This document shows positions 19,271-27,260 of a stretch of 64,000 nucleotides of DNA, one piece after another. Within the stretch, counting starts at the first letter, position 1; every line of letters starts with the position of its first letter. Source of the stretch: Entoloma clypeatum (taxonomy: Eukaryota > Basidiomycota > Agaricomycetes > Agaricales > Entolomataceae); NCBI GenBank assembly GCA_963565915.1, contig OY751488.1, forward strand, positions 5,084,001 to 5,148,000. The letters are read 5' to 3'. Below the pieces are notes generated by a model, which did not search any database, was not told where the DNA came from, and saw only the letters and a program-made list of their open reading frames with translations. A program made the position numbers and the translations under genes.

Positions 19271-22200
19271 CAAGGCACGGCGTCTCGACGTGTCAGGCGA
19301 AACGAGTCGAATATCGCAGCGGAGATCCGACGCGGAGCTCCCGGATGACGTCGGTAGAAGTCGCGGACTAGGCGCGGAGCGTGGACATTGTCTTCTGCTT
19401 CCCAGGAATTCTCTTCGTAGCCATATCCCTTCCATTTGACCAAGAATTGAAGCTTGCCTCGATGCAGTCGGCTGTCCAAGAGGTTTTCAACATCATACTC
19501 CAATTCTTCTCCCACTACCGTCGGAGGCGGAGGAGAGCGGACTTGGCGTCGGAAAGGGTCGTCGGGAACTAGTGAAAGTTTGACGACGTGGAATACTGGG
19601 TGAATGCGGGAGATGGAAGGGGGAAGGCGAAGTTCGTAGGCATGTGTTCCGACAGGTCGGACCACTGGGAAAGGGCCTACGTACCGATGTGCAAGTTTTT
19701 TTGTGGGTCGGGTGGTTTTGAGGTCCGATGAGTCTAAAAAGACCTTGTCCCCCGGGCGGAATGTCGGAGTGGTGCTCCGATGCTGGTTGTAGTATCGCGC
19801 CATGTCGTCTTTTGCCTTTGTTAGTGCTGCGCGAGCCTCTTCCAGAGCGGACTTCATCCGCTCGCTGAAATCCGCTACCGCCTCGATTTCCGTCCGCTTC
19901 TCGCGAGGTTCGAATCCCATGCGCGGATGGCGGCCGGTGTCAATGTAGAACGGAGTTTGACGTGTCGATGCGTGAACATGGTTGTTGTATGCAAATTCAG
20001 CCATCGGAAGCCATTCGTCCCAATCATCTTGACGTTCATTGACGAATAGGCGAAGATATTGTTCCAATCCTTGATTGACCCGCTCCGTCTGTCCGTCCGA
20101 CTGCGGATGGTAGGCTGTCGAGGCAGCAATCTTAATGCCAAGTAGCCTATATAGTTCACGCGTGAACTTGGCGACAAACTGTGGTCCGCGGTCGGAGACA
20201 ATGGCCTCCGGTAGTCCGTGGAGTTTCCAGACGTTTTGAATATAGGAGCGTGCAGTCCCGAGTGCGGAGATGTCGGAGTGCGTCGGGATGAAGTGTCCCC
20301 GCTTCCCTACTGAGTCCACTACCACCATGATAGCGTCGTAGCCGTGGGCTTCTGGTAGTTCAGTAATGAAGTCAACACTGGTTACTTGCCACCGCTCCGT
20401 GGGGACCGGTAGTGGATTGAGCTCTCCGGAGGGCGGAGTGCGTCGGACCTTGGTGCGGAGGCATGAGTCGCATGTCTTGCAATATTGACCTATTAAACGA
20501 GACATGTGTGGCCACCAGTAATTGCGCGACACCAGTTCCAAGGTTTTCCACCGTCCCGGATGTCCGGCCACCGGAGTGTCGTGGTGTTGTGTGAGGATCC
20601 GATGACGCAGTTGGGGATTATTAGGAACATAGATACGATCCCTGAAGTAGAGCAAACCTTCCGCTTGCCTCCACTCCGCACTTCGGACGGACCCCGCTCC
20701 GACGGTCGGAAGGGATCTGACGACCTCCGCCACACTATCCTCCAGTAGCCCCTCTCGGATTCCCTGTCGGACCTGGCAGAGGACGTCGCGTTCTTCCCCT
20801 TGAACAGTTACCCCACGCATTGCTCGCACTGCAAACAATTCTGGTCGAAGAAGGATGATGTTTTCGTTGTCCCGCGATCCGTCTCCGTGGTCCGCTCGTC
20901 GGGACAAAGCGTCGGACTTGCCCATTGACTTTCCAGGTCGATGGTGCATTTTAAAATCGAAACGAGCGAGGTATAAGGACCATCTAGCTTGTCGTCGATT
21001 TAGTTTTTGAGCTGTCATGAAGTACTCAAGATTTTTGTGGTCCGTCCAAATCTCCACTGTCTTCTCCGCTCCTTCAAGGAAGTGCCTCCACTCCTCTAAT
21101 GCGCGGACCACTGCCAACATCTCCTTGTCATAGATCTCGTAGTTGCGTTCCACCGGACTGAGGCTTTTGGAATAGAATGCGACAGGGTGCCACTTACCGT
21201 CCTCTGTTGGTTGGGACAGTACTGCTCCGGTTGCAAAGTCCGAGCTATCCGCTTCTACCCGCCACTCCTTTCGATGATCAGCTAAGACCAGGATCGGAGC
21301 GGATGTAATCCTCCGCTTCAACTCCGCAAATGCGGACACTTCTCCTTCCTTCCAAGACCAGAGGTGCCCCTTCTTCGTGAGCTCGAAAAGAGGGCGCGCG
21401 ATGTCCGAAAACCCTTCAATAAAACGGCGATAGAAGTTAGTGAACCCCAGAAAGGACTGTACTTCTCGGACGTTTGTCGGAGCAGGCCACTCCGCGACCC
21501 CCGCTACTTTCACCGGATCCATCTCTACGCGTCCTTGTTCAATAATAAGGCCTAAGTATTCAATGCGCGTTTGCTCAAACTCGCATTTCTCTGGTTTTAG
21601 ATAGAGTTTGTGTTCGCGAAGTCGTTCCAGTACAATCCGTGTGACCCTCCGATGTTCCGCAAGGGTCTCCGTGAAGATGAGTATATCGTCAAGGTAAACA
21701 CAAACTACACCTTCAGTGATAAGGTCCTGAAAGATCTCGTTCATCATAGTCTGGAATGTGGATGGACTATTAGTGAGGCCGAAGAACATCACCAATGGTT
21801 CATAGAGTCCGCGATTGGTCCGAAAAGCGGCCTTCCACTCGTCTCCGGGCTTTATCCGTACATTGTTGTAACCCCAGCGGATGTCGAGTTTGGTGAAGTA
21901 TTGAGCGCGTTGAAGTTTATTGATCAGTTCGGATATGAGCGGAAGCGGATACTTGTTTTTGATAGTTTTGGAATTGAGTGACCGGTAGTCTTGTACAAGA
22001 CGAAGGGAGCCATCCTTTTTCTTGATATAGAACACCGGAGATGCCATCGGAGACTTGGAAGGGCGGATCCGACCAGTTGCAAGGTTTTCCTCCAAAAACG
22101 CGTCGAGTTCTTTCTGTTCGTTCGGGGCGAGCGGATATACCTTACAACCCGCCGGAGAGGCGTCCGGAACAAGTTCAATGGCGTGGTCCCACGTCCGCTC

Positions 22201-23340
22201 TTCCGGTAAGGTGTCGAAAGAGGTCTTTGAGAATACGTCTTCGAAATCAAACAAGTGGTCTGGTACGGAATCGCGGAAAGATTTGGGTTTCTGGTTACTG
22301 AGGAAGGCCTCCGATAGACGTTGCGAGATATTGGATGAAGCGCGGATGAACTCCGCCTCCGCAGGTACTGTTCCGACAAAAAGGCGGTCTCCCTCCTCAA
22401 ACTCATCCTCTTCCTCATCGTCTTCCGCTAACTCCTCCGTTTCTTCTCCTTCTGTGACATCCTCCACCCATGGGCCGCGTGGAGCCTCCTCCTCTAGACC
22501 GGACATCGGAGTGGAACCCATCCGACAGGCTCGGATGCGGACTTGTTCGAACTTCCGCTCCTTCCGCTCTTGGGCTGCCTCCTGTTGGCATGTCCGACAT
22601 CGTGCAGGACACCGGCTCATCTTCACTTCCCCTGAAGTCCAATCTACCTCGGGGTTGTGTTCTTTGAGCCAAGTGAAGCCTAACACGATTTCTTGTTTTC
22701 CCAAACTTGTGACTGCAAGCTGGGTCCGTTCCGAGTGATCCCGATAGCGGAGCACTACGTCCAACACCTCCGTTATTGCTCCGGCCTCATTCGGAGTTCC
22801 GTCGATGTTGTATACCGGAATTGCGCGTTGTAGTTTTCGAGTAGAGAGTCGGTGTTTCCCGACCAGAGTACGTTCAATAAACGATCCGGTTGCCCCACTG
22901 TCGAGTAAGGCCTTTTGTGATAGTATGTCTTTAGTGTCGGTAGTTTCGAGAACTATGTCTAGTTCGAGGGAATTGTCGGAGCGAGCGGCTGCGGCGAGAA
23001 CATATTGTTTTGGAAGCCGCCGCTCCCACTTAGAGAAGCGGATGCGGATAGGGTTTGCGGAGTTGGGTGCGACTATAGGATCGTTTGCAGGCTTAGAGAT
23101 GGAGGGTATAGGATCATATTGTTCCATAAATAAGGCAGCATAACGATTTTTAGTAGACAACGAGGGCGCACTGTTCACTCGTTGTGAGGAGGAAAATCCT
23201 CCTGTCCTCCCTCCGACTCCGCAGACTCTGTGGGCGGAACGGAGTTGCCTTCCGCCGCGTCCTTGACCACGAGTTGTTCCATGATAAACTCGTCTTGTTC
23301 CTCCATCGTCATGAATTGGACGTCGAAGCGAAGGGGGCAT
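19270..23340 (-). CDS. gypsy-2 Pol polyprotein with chromodomain
   Basis: About 1356 residues counted from an internal ATG; the true N-terminus probably comes from a -1 frameshift out of gag, because the frames overlap by 166 bp. It has protease ALLDSGATGSFI (about 145), RT with KLDIRWGYNN and YLDD (CVYLDDILIFTE, about 540), RNase H from VEADSSDF (about 690), the HHCC domain HHDTPVAGHPGRWK to CKTCDSCLRTK, the integrase core (SVDFITELP, SDRGPQFVAKF, HPQSDGQTERVNQG) and a C-terminal chromodomain (ELEYDVENLLDSRLHRGKLQFLVKWKGYG, written here only as a guide: ELEYDVENLL to LVKWKGYG). No stop or frameshift interrupts it. Expected to act in cytoplasmic particles and then in the nucleus. Confidence 0.95.
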   Translation of the reverse strand: MPPSLRRPIHDDGGTRRVYHGTTRGQGRGGRQLRSAHRVCGVGGRTGGFSSSQRVNSAPSLSTKNRYAALFMEQYDPIPSISKPANDPIVAPNSANPIRIRFSKWERRLPKQYVLAAAARSDNSLELDIVLETTDTKDILSQKALLDSGATGSFIERTLVGKHRLSTRKLQRAIPVYNIDGTPNEAGAITEVLDVVLRYRDHSERTQLAVTSLGKQEIVLGFTWLKEHNPEVDWTSGEVKMSRCPARCRTCQQEAAQERKERKFEQVRIRACRMGSTPMSGLEEEAPRGPWVEDVTEGEETEELAEDDEEEDEFEEGDRLFVGTVPAEAEFIRASSNISQRLSEAFLSNQKPKSFRDSVPDHLFDFEDVFSKTSFDTLPEERTWDHAIELVPDASPAGCKVYPLAPNEQKELDAFLEENLATGRIRPSKSPMASPVFYIKKKDGSLRLVQDYRSLNSKTIKNKYPLPLISELINKLQRAQYFTKLDIRWGYNNVRIKPGDEWKAAFRTNRGLYEPLVMFFGLTNSPSTFQTMMNEIFQDLITEGVVCVYLDDILIFTETLAEHRRVTRIVLERLREHKLYLKPEKCEFEQTRIEYLGLIIEQGRVEMDPVKVAGVAEWPAPTNVREVQSFLGFTNFYRRFIEGFSDIARPLFELTKKGHLWSWKEGEVSAFAELKRRITSAPILVLADHRKEWRVEADSSDFATGAVLSQPTEDGKWHPVAFYSKSLSPVERNYEIYDKEMLAVVRALEEWRHFLEGAEKTVEIWTDHKNLEYFMTAQKLNRRQARWSLYLARFDFKMHHRPGKSMGKSDALSRRADHGDGSRDNENIILLRPELFAVRAMRGVTVQGEERDVLCQVRQGIREGLLEDSVAEVVRSLPTVGAGSVRSAEWRQAEGLLYFRDRIYVPNNPQLRHRILTQHHDTPVAGHPGRWKTLELVSRNYWWPHMSRLIGQYCKTCDSCLRTKVRRTPPSGELNPLPVPTERWQVTSVDFITELPEAHGYDAIMVVVDSVGKRGHFIPTHSDISALGTARSYIQNVWKLHGLPEAIVSDRGPQFVAKFTRELYRLLGIKIAASTAYHPQSDGQTERVNQGLEQYLRLFVNERQDDWDEWLPMAEFAYNNHVHASTRQTPFYIDTGRHPRMGFEPREKRTEIEAVADFSERMKSALEEARAALTKAKDDMARYYNQHRSTTPTFRPGDKVFLDSSDLKTTRPTKKLAHRYVGPFPVVRPVGTHAYELRLPPSISRIHPVFHVVKLSLVPDDPFRRQVRSPPPPTVVGEELEYDVENLLDSRLHRGKLQFLVKWKGYGYEENSWEAEDNVHAPRLVRDFYRRHPGAPRRISAAIFDSFRLTRRDAVP

Positions 23341-24329
23341 TCACGACTGAAGTGACCCGTTTTGTTACATCTGAAGCATGCATTGGCATTCTTGCCTTTG
23401 ACGTGTGAAGTATCAATGTCCATTGCATTAGGGTCCCTTGTCGGCGGAGCGGTTGCGGATGCGAGCGGAGCTGGACGCGGAGTGAATGGAATGTAGGGGC
23501 GAGGGAATACTGAGGTGCCAGGTACTCTTGGTCCGACGACGTTGCGGAAGGCGGATGTGCGGGTCGGAGCAGTGGCTTTGAAGGCTTTGTTGGCAATTCT
23601 ATTGTCGTCGTTGACTCGTGCTGCAGAGTACCACTCATCGGGGTTGTCGTCCGCAGGCCGTCCGTGGGTCAGGGTGGCGATCTCGTTCTGAATATCGGAA
23701 CGGAGACCATGGCGGAATTTGAGTACTATATTGGTATCCTCCTGATAGCCTGCTTTGTCAATGTAGTCTTTGAACTCGTCAATATAGGTCTCGACATCCC
23801 GTTGACCTTGATAATAGGATTCTCCTTCGAGGATCAGTCTCGCGTCCTGTTCCTCATTCTTCGGAGTGAACTCCGTTGTAAAGACGGCGCGGAAGTCCAC
23901 CCAAGTCCGATAAGGCGGAGCACCGGTCCTCCGCTCTTGTCGGATAATGCGATCCGCAAAGCGTGCTGCGCGTCCACTCTTCATGAAAGATAAGGCCCAA
24001 TAAATTTTAGCGTGGTCGTCTGCGAACTGTTCCGGAGCCAGCCCCATAAACAATTCACAGGAGTTTAGAAAGGTCCAGCCATTTGCACGCGATCCGTCGA
24101 AGTCTGACGGATTGGCGGGTTTTGCTCGACGCACGCCCGGATTGGCCGGAGCGAGCGGAGCAGGTGGAGGTGCGGGTGCGGGAGCAGGTGGGATAGGTGG
24201 CGGAGCTGGGGCAGGAATTGTGTTGAAGGCGAGGAGGAGTTGGTCAAGTTGAGTAGAGATATCAGCGAGAGTTTGACGTTGTTCCTGGAACTCGTGCTCG
24301 AGCTGTTCAAGGCGATTGGGGTCGTCCAT
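23175..24329 (-). CDS. gypsy-2 Gag
   Basis: 384 residues from ATG 24329. It has an N-terminal coiled coil (LEQLEHEFQEQRQTLADIST), a Pro/Ala-rich hinge, the capsid-like retrotransposon gag domain (about 80-230; WTFLNSCELFM, ALSFMKSGRAARFAD) and one CCHC zinc knuckle (CFRCNKTGHFSREC, about 315). Near its end (23193-23196 on the + strand) there is a TTTT run in the coding strand, in codons GAT TTT CCT. A -1 slip there keeps the Phe pairing and enters the pol frame. Confidence 0.93.
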   Translation of the reverse strand: MDDPNRLEQLEHEFQEQRQTLADISTQLDQLLLAFNTIPAPAPPPIPPAPAPAPPPAPLAPANPGVRRAKPANPSDFDGSRANGWTFLNSCELFMGLAPEQFADDHAKIYWALSFMKSGRAARFADRIIRQERRTGAPPYRTWVDFRAVFTTEFTPKNEEQDARLILEGESYYQGQRDVETYIDEFKDYIDKAGYQEDTNIVLKFRHGLRSDIQNEIATLTHGRPADDNPDEWYSAARVNDDNRIANKAFKATAPTRTSAFRNVVGPRVPGTSVFPRPYIPFTPRPAPLASATAPPTRDPNAMDIDTSHVKGKNANACFRCNKTGHFSRECPLRFDVQFMTMEEQDEFIMEQLVVKDAAEGNSVPPTESAESEGGQEDFPPHNE

Positions 24330-24490
24330 TACTATGCGCGGAGCAGAATCACCGGTTACGGAGAGGTAATTAGAAGAACTGGAAGGGGTGTGAGATGTAT
24401 CGGAGTCGGACGCGGACGAAGCTACTCCGAAGCGCGGAATCGTGACAACGATGCAATCGGACCCGGTCCAATTAGATGAGAACTTTCTAC

Positions 24491-24924
24491 TGTAAGGGCG
24501 ACCTTACGATCCAAGACTCAAACTCAGATACTTGCAAGGGAGATCCGAAGTTTAGATTGAGCAGTCTAATAAGTAATATAACACATACCTTGCAAGGGAG
24601 ATCCGAAGAGAAAGTTCTAAGGATTCCCCTGCAAGCTAGCTGCGATAAATAGTAAAATGAGATATGAAATAAGAGATAAAACGAGACACATGAATGATGA
24701 GCAATGATCGGGAGTAGCGATGAAGGATGAATGGAAACAAGATGAATGATAGTACCTGCAATCCGACATGCGGAGTAGCAGATGGGGGCGGAGTCGTCGG
24801 ATGCGGAGAGGCGGATAAGATGTCGGAGACAGCGGATACGATCGGAGGACGTCGGAGATGGTGGAATAGAAAGGAAAGGAGGAAAGTAAAGGAAAAGTGA
24901 AAAGTGAAAGTGGTTGCCCTTACA
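24491..24924 (-). repeat. 5' LTR of gypsy-2
   Basis: 434 bp, five transitions from the other LTR, followed by GAATC at 24925-24929. Confidence 0.95.
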
Positions 24925-25310
24925 GAATCCCTCAATACAAGAGGTGATGTCGCGTGGGCATACTGAGTGACATTGATCAACAATTGGTTGAAGCAGGCAT
25001 AAAACTTGAGTGGCCTGAGGAGCCATTGTCCATTCAATGTTGACTGAAAATGCTGGGTGTGATCGACCCCCAACACAGAACGGCCTGCCAGAGAAACTTA
25101 GATGTTGCATGAGATGTGGCAAGAAGAGTACAACACTTACATTCTTGTATAAGTGCCACTGGAAGTCATGGATTCCCCATATTTCAGTCCAGTGGGATAT
25201 GCAAACATGAAGTGCCATCTGTCAGACATGGTGAATGGGAGAGTGTTGCTAAGGGACAATCTGATCTTTGGACCCTGAAAATCGAAAATCATCATTGCAT
25301 TTGAGACCAT
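24925..25310 (-). pseudogene. 5' part of the host gene interrupted by gypsy-2
   Basis: A spliced frame on the minus strand: exon 25310-25141 (MVSNAMMIFDF at the start; RWHFMFAYPTGLKYGES inside), a 56-bp intron with GTAAGT and CTAA...GGCAG, then exon 25084 onward (PFCVGGRSHPAFSVNIEW, ITSCIEGF) into the GAATC duplication. Joining it to 18819-18452 gives 218 codons with all phases intact. ATG 25310 is the first Met after an upstream in-frame TGA, but earlier exons cannot be excluded. The family is not recognised. Confidence 0.6.
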
Positions 25311-25860
25311 TGTAGAACCAGGAACTCACTGTCAAGCTTGACTTGGAACAAATGAGAGGATGAGAGAAGGGACAAGAGAGACCATATTGCACATTAACCT
25401 TCTGCATGTACATCGTAATCGTATGCCAATGACTTCCCTATGCCAAAAAGGAGTTTAACGATCTGTATTCCAACTCAATAGATCAGCTGAATGTATTGTA
25501 TGCTAACGACTCACCTATAGTCACAGTGTGGAAACAGAATTCATCTGCACTCCAGTCACATTGTGAATTTTGTCTTTGATAGAGGGCGATGGCAGGAGGG
25601 ATGTAGGAGGGATGTTGAAGTAGGACATGGATGTGTGAAGCCCTAGTGTTAACTATGATTCCATTATGCATGCATGCATCTTTGTCTCTCTTGTCTTATT
25701 ACTACTACTAGTACCAGTGTGTTTCTAATGATGTATGTCATGATCTGGGTATCTTTTCTGCTACCTCTGACTCCTGAGTCCATAGCAGAGGTTGAAAATA
25801 GTATTGACCATGGCAAGATTCTCCACTTGCATTAGGACAAAGATTGAAATATGCACAATG
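25311..25860. other. no gene recognised
   Basis: Between the host-gene fragment and the KDZ relic. It has short direct repeats (two TGTATGCTAACGAC/TCGTATGCCAATGAC-like blocks near 25420 and 25498) but no convincing coding sequence. Confidence 0.4.
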
Positions 25861-26930
25861 TTAGGTTAATGATACATTCATCATAAAATCAACAAGCCCT
25901 CCCAGATTGCCCACATGTTCGTCATCAATCTCCTCACCTTCACTATCAGAATCCTTGAGCATGCCTGCAGCCTGTCCACTACTGCCTACTCCAGAGCTGA
26001 CACCCGATGACAGGGCGTGTTTGCCACTTATGGCGACTGATGCAGTGCCACTGACACTGGGCACCGAATTTCCTGTGAAACCAGCTAGGGCATAGGTGTT
26101 GTGAATGCGTGAGAGAAGTGTCATGTTAACTGCTCGCCGAAGATGTATGAAATCTTTGATTTCTGCCACAAGAGAGTCATCATTGGTGGGGACAATTGTG
26201 TCAAAAAACTGGTGTTTGTCAATAATGGATGGGCGAATTTCAACATTACAATGAATGATCTCTTCCCGCGCACATGCAATCTGTTGGTATTTTCACATAT
26301 TTCTCGGATAACAGGATCCACCCAGGGCTGATCACAGATGTCATTTCGTGTATTCTGAAGGAGGTTGAACTCATTGAGGAAGCTGTAGTGGGACACTTTG
26401 CTCCAGTCGAGAGTGGACTAGCCAAGCGGGGTGGCATACTGGTTGTACCACTGGACTGCGCTGCATATTGCCTTCGAACATGTTTGTAGAGCCTTTGTGA
26501 TGTGTGTTCACATCCGATAACCTGAAGCATGTTATTGAGAGAATGGGGAGTTGCTGGGCACTAACCTGTCTGTGAAAGGTTTAGACAATGCAGTTCAAAA
26601 AGTCGCTTGATGACGAGACTTTGGAGCTTGTCAAGCACTTTTTGGTATTTCCGCATGGTGATGTACTTCATTGTATGCTGGTACTCAGGGCTGACTGGCG
26701 TCCAGTGGTGGTGGATGTTCATTCACACTTCTAGCAACGTGATCTCTATCTCGAGTTGAGTTTGTTTTTCTGACAGGTGGCGGTGCTCAGTATCAGTGCA
26801 CCGCGTTTCAGAAAGACCGATAGCATAGGATTGCTCTGGACTTATGAATTGATAATCCTGAGGTGTCTGCATTTGAAATAGGGATGACATGTCGTTGTAC
26901 TGTGCTCTGGAGACAAGGATGAACAAGAAT
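25861..26930 (-). pseudogene. KDZ-type transposase relic, C-terminal region
   Basis: Short overlapping frames on the minus strand line up as one protein: LSEKQTQLEIEITLLEV (about 26760), then EYQHTMKYITMRKYQKVLDKLQ, LVIKRLFELHCLNLSQT (about 26600), a spliced segment, and DWSKVSHYSFLNEFNLLQN with DQPWVDPVIREICENTNRLH (about 26290-26400). This order matches the C-terminal part of KDZ-type transposases common in agaricomycetes, from memory of the family. Stops and frame changes show it is dead. The catalytic part is not present. Confidence 0.55.
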
Positions 26931-26972
26931 CACAGAGTAATACTTGATGATGTACTGGACGGTCCTGAGCTT

Positions 26973-27252
26973 TGTTGAGGCGATGCTAAGTCAAACGACA
27001 TTGCGAGCCCAAACTTAGGAACTTAGAGTGAGGAACGTGGAAAGATGAAGAAGGGGCTGTATTGCCAAGAGACCCAGCAGGAATCTCAAGAGAACAAGCT
27101 ATTGAATACAAGTGAAAGTACCCTACTTATATATGTAAATACCATGAGGCTGCATTGAGGCAGCGTCATGCTGCACGACTCCGGATCCTTTGCATCCTGC
27201 TGCGTGATAATGATAAGATGTCCTCATGTATGATACAATGTAGATAAGATCA
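26973..27252 (-). repeat. 3' LTR of gypsy-3, shortened
   Basis: 280 bp. Compared with the other LTR it lacks the inner block of GATAAGATAAG repeats and the terminal ...ATCATAACA. A purine tract (AAAGGGGG on the minus strand) abuts it. Confidence 0.75.
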
Positions 27253-27260
27253 CCCCCTTT

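Larger units (their letters stand above)
18825..24924 (-). mobile_element. gypsy-2: apparently intact Ty3/Gypsy chromovirus
   Basis: 6.1 kb with two 434-bp LTRs (TGTAAGGGCG...CCTTACA), a GAATC target duplication, and uninterrupted gag and pol frames that overlap. The LTRs differ at five sites by eye (about 1.2%), all transitions. The CGGA word (TCCG on the sense strand) is frequent in LTRs and coding parts. It inserted into an exon of a host gene. I did not recognise a primer binding site. It is the best candidate for an active element here. Confidence 0.95.

Noticed and set aside
24450..24490. Primer binding site of gypsy-2
   Set aside because: The bases next to the 5' LTR do not match a tRNA end I know, so I made no call.
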